This document shows positions 1 to 9,295 of a stretch of 51,986 bases of DNA, in pieces. Source of the stretch: Flavobacterium sp. Lineage in GTDB: Bacteria > Bacteroidota > Bacteroidia > Flavobacteriales > Flavobacteriaceae. The translations under genes and the position numbers were made by a program. Each line of letters begins with the position of its first letter. Position 1 is the stretch's first letter. The notes beneath the pieces are model-generated. The model did no database searches. It saw only the letters and a program-made list of their open reading frames with translations, and was not told where the DNA came from. Where the stretch lies: the NCBI RefSeq assembly GCF_027531905.1, contig NZ_JAPZSU010000037.1:1-51986 (forward strand), given 5' to 3'.

Positions 1-144
1 CTTCTTCAAAAGCAAGAACTTACTCCCATTTTTAAATTCAAAATACAAAAGTATTCCTTCTTCAAAAATAGTCCGTGAGCTCTTGCTTTTATTGAATAAT
101 TCAGTTTCGCTACGAAGTCTAATGCGGATTCTGGGTTTAATGAA
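1..144. other. Left-edge segment without a supported gene
   Basis: No ATG-initiated gene is supported. The minus strand has an open frame here running off the left edge, but no ATG begins it inside the window, so a partial gene cannot be claimed. An imperfect inverted repeat is visible: 8..23 (AAAAGCAAGAACTTAC) against 75..90 (GTGAGCTCTTGCTTTT), 14 of 16 positions complementary. It may be part of an intergenic repeat that continues to the left. Confidence 0.35.
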
Positions 145-179
145 ATAAAAAAAGAGCGTATCGATAATCGATACGCTCT
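145..179 (-). terminator. Rho-independent terminator for the T9SS-tailed gene
   Basis: A perfect 13-bp palindrome (AGAGCGTATCGAT and its complement, 153..179) lies just beyond the stop codon at 200. Read on the minus strand it is followed by a run of T (the A run at 147..153 on the plus strand). This is the expected form of an intrinsic terminator for the minus-strand gene upstream. Confidence 0.85.
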
Positions 180-199
180 CTAATATTAATCGTAAAAAA

Positions 200-3084
200 T
201 TAATTCTTAATCATTTTAGTGGATGTCACGTTTCCATCCACTACTGCTTTAACAATATAAACTCCTTTTTTAAGCTCACTTGTCTGAAGGGTTGTGGAAT
301 TAGTTTTTGGACTTTTAACTAAAACTTCCTGACCTAAAAGATTGTAAATACTCACGGCATCAATCAAACCCTTAGCTTCAATTGTTACATTATTAGTGAC
401 TGGATTTGGATACATCATAACATTTGACATTTCAAAATTAGCAACTCCAAGAGTAGAAGCCTTTTTACTGAAATAAACATTGTCAATATAAACGGTTCCA
501 GCTGGCGCTCCAGATAACACCAATTGAGCAATATGCCCCTTGGTAGTTAAACCTGTAAATTCTGATAAAGGAATATCATAATGGTTCCAACCTGATAATG
601 TTGGTATACGCGTCACTTCAAACTCTACGTCATCGCCTCCTTGGTACACCCCATTTGCTCCAAAATCAACTAATTTAACCTTGAATGCTGTTAGATCTGG
701 TGTCCAAACATCAATATGAAAATACAGCATTGGTGTAGCGTCTATCGTTCCCGTTACATCTACCCCAAAATAATTCAAATTAGTGTATTTTTTAGTATCA
801 TTTCCTGCAATTTGAAGATCTGTCAATGTACTACCTACTGACCAGTCGGTTCTCCAAGAGGTAATGGGAACGTTTGTGTAAGCATTGCTAACAATGAAAT
901 AACATCTCCAGCTACTATAGTTGGTGTAGTTGCAGCTACAGTTGGCGCAGTTGGCACAACCACAGCACTTGATTTATAAAAATAAAAGTTGTCCAGATAC
1001 ACTGTTGCTCCTGTTGGAAGCGATGACAAACTCATTTGAAACACTGTACTTAGGTTTATCCCTGGAAAATTGGTAGCGTTTAAAGCCACGTCAAAACTAT
1101 TCCATCCTGCTGCGATTGTCAATGTTACTCCTTTTTCTACAGGCCCTTGATTGATAAGATTAATTTTAACCGATGTTGCAGTAGAAGACCATAAATCTAC
1201 GTGCATTGTTGTCATATCCGAAAGATCAAAAACTTCAGTACCTGGCAAGGTGACCCCTTGGTAGTTGAAATTGCTTAATTTTCTTGTAGCATTCCCAACA
1301 ATAGCTTCATCGGTAACATCTGTGGATTGACCCCAACATTTGCACCAGTCACCTGCTTTATACACAGCATAAGCATCACTAAATATTGACTTTACATCTG
1401 AAGCTACTCGTGTTGGAGGAATGGGCGCAGCTACAGTTGGCGCAGTTACAACTACAGGAGTCGTAGTTTTAGCAGAAAACATAATATTATCTATATAACA
1501 AACATGATCTGCTGTTCTTGTAGTCCCTTCGGGAATAAAATCAGGAAATATAATAATTTGATCTATACCCGTTGAAACCCCTTCCCCTATTTTTCCAGCG
1601 AAGTTGAAAGTCAATTCTTCCCATTCGTTTATTTTAGTATTAGAAACTGTGATTTCGCCCGTCGAACCACCATCAGGGCGCGCAAATTTAATACCTACCT
1701 TACTAATCACATCTTTGTACACCATGATTTTTATAGTACTGTTGGATTCATTCAATGTAAATGTTCCAATTCCGTTCGCGCCAGAAGCATGAGCTGTTTC
1801 AAAACCGGTATACCAAGCGCCCGCTACCAATGCAGTAAACTTAACGGCTGTATTTGAAGTATTAATTCCTGTTTTATTAGGATTTGTAGCCAACAAAGAA
1901 GCTGTTGATGCACCCGATGGATTATCAAAAGAGGTCAACGTCCAAGTAGAACCATATTCTCCCGTTTCAAAAGTAACAGGAGCATTCGGAGCTGTTGCTG
2001 GTGGAGTAATTGTAGCCACCTTATTAAAATACACATTATCTATAAATAGGGTTCCTGCAGATCCCGAGAAAACAAATTGCGCAATATTGGCTTTTGTTGT
2101 CAAACCTGTAAATTGAGAAAGAGGAATCTCTAAACTGTTCCAACTGTTTAAAGTCAAAGTACGCGTAATTTCAAACTCCTTATCGTCACCGCCTTGATAT
2201 GAACCATCAGCTCCAAAATCGACTATTTTGATTTTAAAAGTTGTTACATTCGGACTCCAAACATCAATATGAAAATTAAGCATTGCTGAAGCATCAATTT
2301 TTTTAGTTTCTGTGATGACTCCAAAATAGCTTAAGTCTGTATATTTTTTAGTATCATTTCCAGCGATTTGAATATCAGATACTACATTTCCAGATTGCCC
2401 CCAATCTGCTCTCCAATTATCCACAGGAACGTTTGTGTAAGCATTGCTAAACAATGAAATAACATCTCCAGCGGCTACAGTTGGTGTAGTTGCAGCTATT
2501 GTTGGTGCAGTTGCAGCTGGTTTAGCTGAAAAAGTTATGTTATCAAAATAACTAGTAGTTTCGGCCGTTCTAGTATTAAAATCTAAAAAAATAATAATTT
2601 GATCGATGTTGATCGTCTCAGCTAATCCTATTTTTCCAGAAAAGTCAAAAGTTAATTCTTCCCACTCATTGATCTTAGTATTAGGCACTTTAATTTCTTG
2701 CTGGGCACCGCCATTAGCAATTGCAAATTTGATACCCACATCACTAATTACCGATTTGTATACCATTATTTTGACAATGCTATTAGAAGCACTCAAAGTA
2801 AACGTTCCAATACCATTTGCACCTGAAGCATGGGCTGTTTCAAATCCAGCATAAGGAGCGGCAGCCGGACTTGCTCCAGCCACAAATTTCCCTACGGTCG
2901 CTGAGTTGTTGATGCCGCCAGGAAATGGATTAGCGACTTTGGAATATCCTGCGCCGGTTCCGTTTTCAAAAGTAGTAAATGCCCACGTCGAACCGAATTC
3001 TCCGTTCTCAAAGGTGACTGGTGCATTTTGTGAAAATCCTGTTGAAAAATACAACAGGAAAATAAATAAAGTAAAATTCTTCAT
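200..3084 (-). pseudogene. Secreted multi-module beta-sandwich protein with T9SS sorting domain, frameshifted
   Basis: The minus strand reads as a 749-residue frame (835..3084) followed by a 208-residue frame (200..826). Both are one gene broken at 890..891. The paralogous repeat inside the gene has CTAAACAAT near 2450 where this copy has CTAACAAT, so one A is missing; restoring it gives a continuous 961-residue protein. Visible layout: signal peptide 1-19; module A1 about 20-187; module B1 203-355; A2 366-539; B2 555-705; B3 722-875; and a C-terminal T9SS type A sorting domain about 890-961 (MMYPNP, then YNLLGQEV, GVYIVK and a final MIKN). The A and B modules end in IDN(V/I)xF-type strands, as in carbohydrate-binding beta-sandwich folds, but no catalytic domain is present. 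Inferred role: surface or secreted glycan binding, or adhesion. The frameshift removes the sorting tail, so the shorter product should not be exported by T9SS. A sequence error is possible. Confidence 0.8.
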
Positions 3085-3811
3085 AATGTTGAGGTATTTA
3101 TTATCCTCAAATTTATGAATGTTATTATGTTGAAATTTACAACAATACCTATCTAAAAACTATACAACAGTATAAAGAAATTTGACCCGTAGAAATAACC
3201 AAAAACACTACTATAATTCGGACTTACCCTTTACATTGCATCAAATAAAAAAAGAAGCCAACTATATCAAAATCTATAATGTTGTGGTAATGTTATGGTA
3301 AATAGTCAAAAAATTATTTCTACTTTTAATTAAATCCTAATTTATTATGCAAATAAAAACAACAATCTCAATAAAAAACACAAATACATCAACTTTTACA
3401 AATCAAAAATCTGCAAACAACAAAAAAACACATTAAGAAGCATGCATCTGAGCTTTTTTAACCTTGAAATTTGCCCCATAAACACATCAAAAAAACACAA
3501 AACTGACCTATATTTTTTTTGGCAAAAAATAAGAGGCTAGCTTACAAATATGAGGCTAATCTTTATTTTATTGATGGAGGTTTTGCAAAAGCTGCCGCTC
3601 CTATCGTTATTGCGGTAAAGTGGTAAATACCATCGTCACGGAGCTGGATTTTTCTTTATGATACATATATCGGACAAGCAAATGATTTTTTTCTATTTGA
3701 AAACTATGTGTTTCCTCCTCTGTCGGAAGGACAAAAAAGAACGAGTTAAGCACCATATCCACAACTTTGTCATCTCGACGAAGGAGAGCACTTTGCATTC
3801 ATTTTGCACAT

Positions 3812-4177
3812 CCTACAAGGTTTCTTTTAACCTTGTAGGTATGCTATACTTGAAAACACCTACAAGGTCTGGAAAAGACCTTGCAGGAGAACATCTTAAA
3901 CGATTACGAGTCTAAACATTCTTGTTCGCAAAAAAATTAAGTGCAATTGAACTTCCTGCAAGGTTTCATTTAACCTTGTAGGTAGGCTATACTTTCGAAA
4001 ACACCTACAAGGTCTAAAAAAAGACCTTGCAGGAGAACATCTTAAATCATTACGAGTTTGTAAAATCCACGTTAACAAAAACTAAGTGCAATTGAACTTC
4101 CTGCAAGGTTTCTTTTAACCTTGTAGGTATGCTATACTTTCAAAAACACCTACAAGGTCTGGAAAAAGACCTTGCAG
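3812..4177. repeat. Three tandem copies of a double-palindrome unit (period about 144 bp)
   Basis: Units start at 3812, 3955 and 4100. Each holds two hairpins: H1 (for example 3955..3982, CCTGCAAGG to CCTTGTAGG) and H2 (4004..4033, CCTACAAGG to CCTTGCAGG), separated by about 20 bp with a shared GCTATACTT core. Units 1 and 2 are followed by AGAACATCTTAAA and ATTACGAGT, then AAGTGCAATTGAACTTCCTG leading into the next unit. In units 2 and 3 the H1 left arm is the exact complement of the H2 right arm, apart from one edge base in unit 3. The H1 right arm is the exact complement of the H2 left arm. The unit can therefore also fold as one long nested hairpin. A related hairpin occurs at 17971..18000. 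Confidence 0.9.
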
Positions 4178-4258
4178 ATGAAGTACGATTTCCGTTTAGG
4201 AATTAGATGATTTAGATGTACTAAATGGATGCCTCAAAAAATGCCCCTTGTCGCTCAC

Positions 4259-4335
4259 TAGCCCCGATTGTAGTGGAAATCCTTATGGCCCGGAGTTCGG
4301 GGCATAAGATTGCAACGGAAAGCGGGACTTTGCTT
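4259..4335. repeat. Dispersed structured element, copy 1
   Basis: The sequence begins TAGCCCCGATTGTAGTGG, has a central stem TTATGGCCC/GGGGCATAA (4283..4307, one mismatch), and ends with CGGAAAGCGGGACTTTGCTT. The flanks align base by base with the element between nuoH and nuoI at 29042..29117, while the central stem differs in sequence but still pairs. It lies outside any gene, 119 bp beyond the odhB stop codon. Confidence 0.75.
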
Positions 4336-4393
4336 CCTGAAAAAGCCCCATCTTTGTGCTCCTAAACCAACTGATTCAGTGACTTATTTCCAT

Positions 4394-4433
4394 AAAAAAA
4401 TCCCAAAAACCAGTATTGGAATTTGGGATTTTG
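4394..4433 (-). terminator. Terminator of the odhA-odhB operon
   Basis: An inverted repeat (AAATCCCAAA against TTTGGGATTT) lies 20 bp past the odhB stop codon. On the minus strand the stem is followed by seven T residues, as expected for intrinsic termination. Confidence 0.7.
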
Positions 4434-4453
4434 TGTATTTAAAATGGAATGGA

Positions 4454-5680
4454 CTACAACTCAAATGCTTTTTTAGGATTGTTATCGCAAAGCAACTCCA
4501 CTGGATTTTCTAGTGCTTCTTTCACCGCTACCAAGAAACCAACTGACTCGCGTCCGTCGATGATTCGGTGGTCATAAGAAAGGGCTACGTACATCATTGG
4601 GTGAATTTCAACTTTACCGTTTACAGCAATTGGACGCTCGATGATGTTGTGCATTCCCAAGATTCCTGACTGTGGAGGGTTGATAATTGGCGTAGACAAC
4701 ATTGAACCAAAAACACCACCATTAGTAATGGTAAAAGTTCCTCCTGTCATATCATCTACAGTGATTTGTCCGTCGCGTGCTCTCAAGGCCAAACGTTTGA
4801 TTTCGGCTTCAACTCCACGGAACGTCAAGTTTTCTGCATTACGAACTACTGGTACCATTAACCCTTTTGGTCCAGAAACAGCGATTGAGATATCACAGAA
4901 ATCGTAGGCCACTTTGTAATCACCATCCATCATAGAGTTGACGTCTGGATACAATTGCAACGCTCTAGTTACCGCTTTGGTAAAGAAAGACATATAACCT
5001 AAACTTACTCCACCGTGTTTTGCTTTGAAAGCATCTTTGTACTCGTTACGCAAATTGTTGATAGGCGTCATGTTTACTTCATTGAAAGTAGTCAACATTG
5101 CCGTTTCGTTTTTGGCAGCTACTAATCGCTCAGATACTTTACGACGCAACATAGACAATTTGGTACGCTCTACCCCACGAGAACCTCCTGTTGGAGTTCC
5201 CATAGATGGTACTGCATTAATGGCGTCTTCTTTAGTGATTCTTCCTGCTTTTCCAGTTCCAACAATGGTTTCTGGAGCTATATTTTTCTCGTCTAATATT
5301 TTTCTTGCCGCTGGCGATGGAGTGCCTGCTGCATAACTTGGAGCTGCTGGAGCTGCTTTAGGCGCTTCAACTTTTACCTCTGCTTTTGGAGCCTCAGCTA
5401 CTGGCGCTGGCGCTGCCACAGCTGCTGCACCTGATGGTTTTACTGCTCCAGTATCAATTAAACAAACAATAGCGCCTACTGCTACTGCATCGCCTTCTTC
5501 GGCTTTTAGGGTAATTACACCGCTTGCTTCTGCTGGTAACTCTAAGGTAGCTTTATCTGAATCTACTTCAGCAATCGCTTGATCTTTCTCTACATAATCA
5601 CCATCTTTTACCAACCAAGTGGCTATTTCTACTTCTTTGATGGATTCCCCTGGTGATGGGACTTTCATTTCTAAAATCAT
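4454..5680 (-). CDS. odhB: 2-oxoglutarate dehydrogenase E2, dihydrolipoyllysine succinyltransferase
   Basis: This protein transfers the succinyl group from E1 to CoA in the TCA cycle and forms the core of the 2-oxoglutarate dehydrogenase complex. The 408 residues show the usual order. An N-terminal lipoyl domain is visible with DSDKATLE, whose lysine carries lipoate. Next comes an Ala/Pro-rich linker, then a peripheral-subunit binding domain ([10 protein letters not shown] to GRITKEDA), then the acyltransferase domain with the active-site motif DHRIIDGR near the C terminus. Length matches the family. It follows odhA on the same strand after an 82-bp gap and ends before a terminator, so the two are probably co-transcribed. 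The start at [13 protein letters not shown] fits known E2 proteins. The binding of E1 next door favours succinyl- over acetyltransferase. Confidence 0.95.
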   Translation of the reverse strand: MILEMKVPSPGESIKEVEIATWLVKDGDYVEKDQAIAEVDSDKATLELPAEASGVITLKAEEGDAVAVGAIVCLIDTGAVKPSGAAAVAAPAPVAEAPKAEVKVEAPKAAPAAPSYAAGTPSPAARKILDEKNIAPETIVGTGKAGRITKEDAINAVPSMGTPTGGSRGVERTKLSMLRRKVSERLVAAKNETAMLTTFNEVNMTPINNLRNEYKDAFKAKHGGVSLGYMSFFTKAVTRALQLYPDVNSMMDGDYKVAYDFCDISIAVSGPKGLMVPVVRNAENLTFRGVEAEIKRLALRARDGQITVDDMTGGTFTITNGGVFGSMLSTPIINPPQSGILGMHNIIERPIAVNGKVEIHPMMYVALSYDHRIIDGRESVGFLVAVKEALENPVELLCDNNPKKAFEL

Positions 5681-5696
5681 CTTCTGTTAGTTTATT

Positions 5697-5758
5697 GTTT
5701 GTAGTTTAAGGCTTATGGTTTCTGGTTCGTTTTTTATTAAAAACTAAAAACCACAAAC
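5697..5758. repeat. Stem-loop in the odhA-odhB gap
   Basis: GTTTGTAGTTT (5697..5707) pairs with AAACCACAAAC (5748..5758) except for one position that is a wobble pair on the minus-strand RNA. It fills most of the 82-bp intercistronic gap and could act as an mRNA processing or stability hairpin, or be an intergenic repeat; there is no long T run on the minus strand after it. Confidence 0.4.
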
Positions 5759-5762
5759 GTTT

Positions 5763-8552
5763 TTATCTAAATAAATTTTTATCAAATACCATTCTAATCG
5801 CATCTGCGTGACGACGCTTAGCACGGGTATAGCTTCCTGATGCAGGAGCTGCATATGCTTTAAGCGATGCTAATCTCCATTTTACCAAATCAAAATTAGC
5901 TAACATGTACGTGTAAGCCCCCATATTCTTAGGTTCTTCTTGTGCCCAAACATAATCATCTACATTTGGATATTGAGCAATAATTGCTTTTAACTGCTCA
6001 ATTGGCAATGGGAACAATTGCTCAATACGAACAACAGCTACATCATTTCTACCGTTATTAGCTCTTTCTGCTGTAATATCATAATAGAATTTACCCGTAC
6101 AGAACACTAATGTTTTCACGTCTGCTTTATTTACTGTAGTATCATCAATAGTTTCTTGGAAACCACCATTAGTGAATTCTTCTACTGGAGACACACATCT
6201 TGGATCACGTAGTAAACTTTTTGGAGAAAAAACAATTAATGGTTTACGGAAATTCGTTTTCATTTGTCTTCTCAACAAGTGGAAGAAGTTGGCTGGTGTG
6301 GTACAATCGACTACATACATATTATGACGCGCACACAATTGTAAATAACGCTCCATTCTTGCAGAAGAATGTTCCGCTCCTTGTCCTTCGTAACCGTGAG
6401 GCAATAACATCACGATTCCGTTTTGATTGTTCCATTTGTCTTCTCCACAAGAAATATATTGGTCAATCATAATTTGTGCACCATTTGAAAAATCTCCAAA
6501 TTGCGCTTCCCAAATCGTCAATGATTTAGGATTAGCCAAAGCGTATCCATAATCAAATCCTAGTACTCCGTATTCCGAAAGGAAAGAGTTGAACACATGG
6601 AAATCTCCTTTTTTGTTTTCGATATGATTTAACAATACCACTTCTTCTTCTGAATCTTCTACTTTTACCACAGCATGACGGTGTGAAAAAGTACCACGCT
6701 CCACGTCTTGACCTGAGATTCTCACATCAAAACCTTCTGTTAAAAGTGTACCATAAGCTAGCGTTTCGGCGGTACCCCAATCTATAGTGTTGTTATCATA
6801 GCCAGTTTTTCTATCGGTAACAATTTTTGTGATTTTGTTGATGAACTTTTTATCCGATGGCAAACTAGAAACCGTCCCAATGATAGAATCTAAGGTGTCT
6901 TTTGCAACAGTTGTGTCTACTTTTTTCAACATAACATCATCAGAAACCTGTTCAAAACCAGCCCACTCATTTTGCATGAATGGAGTAATGATGGTCAAAT
7001 CTTTTTTACGGGATGCTTCTAGATTACTTTCTAATACCGCTTTGTATTCTTTTTCTAATTGATTTACATAGGTAGCATCAATCACACCTTCTGACAATAA
7101 TTTCAAAGCATAAATATCTCTTGGATTTTGATGCTTAGCAATGATTTTATATAAAACAGGTTGTGTAAATCTTGGCTCATCCCCTTCGTTATGACCATAT
7201 TTTCTATATCCTAACAAGTCGATGAATACGTCACGTCCAAATTCCATTCTAAAGTCTAACGCAAAAGACATAGCATGCACTACTGCCTCTGCATCATCAG
7301 CATTTACGTGTAAAACTGGCGAAAGGGTTACTTTGGCAATATCGGTACAATAAGTAGAAGAACGAGCATCTAAATAATTGGTCGTAAATCCTACTTGATT
7401 ATTGATTACAATATGAATGGTTCCTCCTGTTTTGTATCCATCCAATTGCGCCATCTGAACGATTTCATACAAGATACCTTGTCCAGCGATAGCCGCATCA
7501 CCATGCACAGCGATAGGCAAAACTTTCGAAAAATCATCAGCATAATATTTATCTTGTTTTGCTCTTGTGATCCCTTCGATAACGGCCCCAACTGTCTCTA
7601 AGTGAGATGGATTAGGCGCTAAATTGATATTGATTTTCTTACCAGAACGAGTTACTTTATCAGCTGTTAATCCTAAATGGTATTTCACATCACCATCAAA
7701 ATACTCTTGATCGTAATCTTTACCGTCAAACTCGCTAAAAATATCTTGTGTAGATTTACCAAAAATATTGGCAAGGACATTCAAACGTCCACGGTGCGCC
7801 ATTCCCATTACGAACTGTTCTACCCCTTTATCAGCAGCTTTTTCAATTAAAGCATCCAAAGCTGGAATAACCGATTCACCACCTTCTAATGAGAAACGTT
7901 TTTGACCTACATATTTGGTATGCAAAAAGTTTTCGAAAGAAACCGCTTGATTTAATTTCCCTAAAATCGATTTTTTTTCATCAGTAGAGAAGTTGGGTTG
8001 ATTGTCATTAATTCTAATTTTCTGACGAATCCATTCTACAACTTCTGGCTCACGAATATACACGTACTCGATTCCAATGTGTTGACAATAGATTTTATCT
8101 AAATGCCCAATGATTTCACGCAAAGTACATGGCGCTACACCAATTACTTTGGCGGCATCAAAAACTATATTCATATCCGAAGCAGAAAGGCCAAAATTCT
8201 CAACATCCAAAGTTGGGTTATAATGACGTCTATCACGCACTGGATTTGTTTTGGTAAACAAATGTCCTCTAGTGCGATAGCCTTCGATCAACTTAATCAC
8301 TTTAAATTCTTTTTGTAATTTTTCAGAAACTTCTGCATTAGAAGCCGAACAAGAATCCCCTGAAGACTGAACAACAGCAGGAACGCCCTGATTTACAGCT
8401 TGCTCTTCGTTATAAGTAGTCATTCCAAAGTCGAAACCTTGAAAGAAACTTCTCCAACTTGGCTCTACGCTATCTGGATTCTCTAAATACTGATCGTATA
8501 ATTGTGCAAAAAATTCGGTATGTGCTGCGTTTAAAAATGAAAACCTATCCAT
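5763..8552 (-). CDS. odhA: 2-oxoglutarate dehydrogenase E1 component
   Basis: Thiamine-diphosphate-dependent E1 that decarboxylates 2-oxoglutarate and passes the succinyl group to E2 lipoate. The protein has 929 residues from the ATG at 8552. I prefer this over an in-frame ATG 45 bp upstream because MDRFSFLNAAHTEFFAQLYD is the conserved family N terminus and a -7 promoter box lies at 8587..8594, inside the longer version. Diagnostic stretches include GMAHRGRLNVL, APNPSHLE, GDAAIAGQG and NNQVGFTT in the TPP-binding half, and HGYEGQGAEHSSAR in the transketolase-like C-terminal half. Full length for the family. Its partner odhB lies directly downstream; the dihydrolipoyl dehydrogenase (E3) is not in this window. 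Confidence 0.96.
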   Translation of the reverse strand: MDRFSFLNAAHTEFFAQLYDQYLENPDSVEPSWRSFFQGFDFGMTTYNEEQAVNQGVPAVVQSSGDSCSASNAEVSEKLQKEFKVIKLIEGYRTRGHLFTKTNPVRDRRHYNPTLDVENFGLSASDMNIVFDAAKVIGVAPCTLREIIGHLDKIYCQHIGIEYVYIREPEVVEWIRQKIRINDNQPNFSTDEKKSILGKLNQAVSFENFLHTKYVGQKRFSLEGGESVIPALDALIEKAADKGVEQFVMGMAHRGRLNVLANIFGKSTQDIFSEFDGKDYDQEYFDGDVKYHLGLTADKVTRSGKKININLAPNPSHLETVGAVIEGITRAKQDKYYADDFSKVLPIAVHGDAAIAGQGILYEIVQMAQLDGYKTGGTIHIVINNQVGFTTNYLDARSSTYCTDIAKVTLSPVLHVNADDAEAVVHAMSFALDFRMEFGRDVFIDLLGYRKYGHNEGDEPRFTQPVLYKIIAKHQNPRDIYALKLLSEGVIDATYVNQLEKEYKAVLESNLEASRKKDLTIITPFMQNEWAGFEQVSDDVMLKKVDTTVAKDTLDSIIGTVSSLPSDKKFINKITKIVTDRKTGYDNNTIDWGTAETLAYGTLLTEGFDVRISGQDVERGTFSHRHAVVKVEDSEEEVVLLNHIENKKGDFHVFNSFLSEYGVLGFDYGYALANPKSLTIWEAQFGDFSNGAQIMIDQYISCGEDKWNNQNGIVMLLPHGYEGQGAEHSSARMERYLQLCARHNMYVVDCTTPANFFHLLRRQMKTNFRKPLIVFSPKSLLRDPRCVSPVEEFTNGGFQETIDDTTVNKADVKTLVFCTGKFYYDITAERANNGRNDVAVVRIEQLFPLPIEQLKAIIAQYPNVDDYVWAQEEPKNMGAYTYMLANFDLVKWRLASLKAYAAPASGSYTRAKRRHADAIRMVFDKNLFR

Positions 8553-8586
8553 AATATTATTTGAATGTATTTTTAAAATAGTCCGA

Positions 8587-8594
8587 CAAAAGTA
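8587..8594 (-). promoter_or_regulatory. Candidate -7 promoter box of odhA
   Basis: On the minus strand this reads TACTTTTG, matching the Bacteroidota TAnnTTTG consensus. It is 35 bp upstream of the chosen odhA start. No clear TTG box was found at the usual distance, so support is moderate. Confidence 0.5.
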
Positions 8595-8667
8595 CAATAA
8601 ACAGTTATAACTAATTCATTTTTTTGTTTACTTTTACCGCTATTTTTGTTAAAATAAACCTAATATC

Positions 8668-9204
8668 ATGAAAAAAAATATTTTTTTTACAGCTTTCAAA
8701 GCCATTTTGGTTTTCGTTTTATTTGCTTTTACGAAATCGATGTATGCGCAACAGTCCAATTCGAATACTTTTAGCAAAAACATACAATTTGGAGGAGGGC
8801 TCGGACTCAACTTTGGTTCAGGCTTTACAGACATATCTGTTTCACCAAGTGCTATTTATAACCTAAACCAATATGTAGCTCTAGGAGCAAGTTTGCAATT
8901 TGGGTATATTAAAGCAAAAAACAGCTATGAAACTTACACTTATGGTGGAAGTTTGATCGGATTAGTAAATCCCATTCCAGAAATTCAATTGTCGGCAGAA
9001 TTAGAACAATTGCGATTCAATACCGATTATAGAACCATAACTGGCAACTTAGCTTCGGATAATTTTTGGAATACAGCCTTATACCTTGGTGCGGGTTATA
9101 GAGCCAATAATGTTACTTTTGGGGTTCGTTATGACGTATTGCACGACGACAACAAGAGTATTTACAGCGAAGCCTTCATGCCTTTTGTGAGGGTTTATTT
9201 CTAG
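8668..9204 (+). CDS. Small outer-membrane beta-barrel protein
   Basis: The 178-residue protein starts with a Sec signal peptide (MKKNIFFTAFKAILVFVLFA, cleavage after MYAQ). The rest is made of short amphipathic strands rich in Gly, Tyr and Asn (GGGLGLNFGSGF, VALGASLQFGYI, LYLGAGYR). It closes with FMPFVRVYF, ending in the terminal aromatic residue typical of outer-membrane barrels. Eight strands are plausible for this length. It is divergent from odhA, with a TATTTTTG -7 box at 8641..8648. Relatives in flavobacteria are sometimes named after the neighbouring oxoglutarate gene, but nothing in the sequence suggests an enzyme. The substrate or role is unknown. Confidence 0.75.
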   Translation: MKKNIFFTAFKAILVFVLFAFTKSMYAQQSNSNTFSKNIQFGGGLGLNFGSGFTDISVSPSAIYNLNQYVALGASLQFGYIKAKNSYETYTYGGSLIGLVNPIPEIQLSAELEQLRFNTDYRTITGNLASDNFWNTALYLGAGYRANNVTFGVRYDVLHDDNKSIYSEAFMPFVRVYF

Positions 9205-9222
9205 GAGACTAAGATACTGAGC

Positions 9223-9249
9223 AACTAAGAAGCTAAGTTTTTCTTAGTT
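9223..9249. terminator. Stem-loop in ACTAAG-repeat sequence, probable terminator
   Basis: AACTAAGAA (9223..9231) is the exact complement of TTCTTAGTT (9241..9249), 19 bp after the stop of the barrel protein. It sits in a run of degenerate ACTAAG units (from about 9208) and lacks a long T tract, so termination is only likely. Confidence 0.45.
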
Positions 9250-9295
9250 GAAAAATAAAAAAGGTAGTTTTTGAGGAGGAATTTCACCTTGAAAC

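Larger units (their letters stand above)
3085..4453. other. 1.37-kb gene-free region with several repeat elements
   Basis: I find no credible gene here; the short frames at 3607..3798 (-), 3658..3915 (+), 3896..4078 (-) and 4310..4513 (+) run through repeats. From 3108 a TAAATTTG element on the minus strand could be the -7 box of the T9SS gene. 3150-3530 is plain AT-rich DNA. Near 3768 lies a GTCATCTCGACGAAGGAGAG motif, of a type I recall as common between genes in Bacteroidota. Then come the palindrome array (3812..4177), one copy of a dispersed structured element (4259..4335) and the odhB terminator (4394..4433). Confidence 0.7.

Noticed and set aside
3607..3798. Minus-strand 63-residue frame beginning MQSALLRRDDKV
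   Set aside because: It is the translation of a GTCATCTCGACGAAGG-type intergenic repeat and has no conserved domain, promoter or partner.
3812..4177. CRISPR array
   Set aside because: The repeats are long hairpin units of about 144 bp, only three in number, with conserved rather than unique spacers and no cas genes.
8553..8597. Longer N terminus of odhA
   Set aside because: The added residues overlap the -7 promoter box at 8587..8594 and do not fit the conserved start MDRFSFLNAAHTEF.
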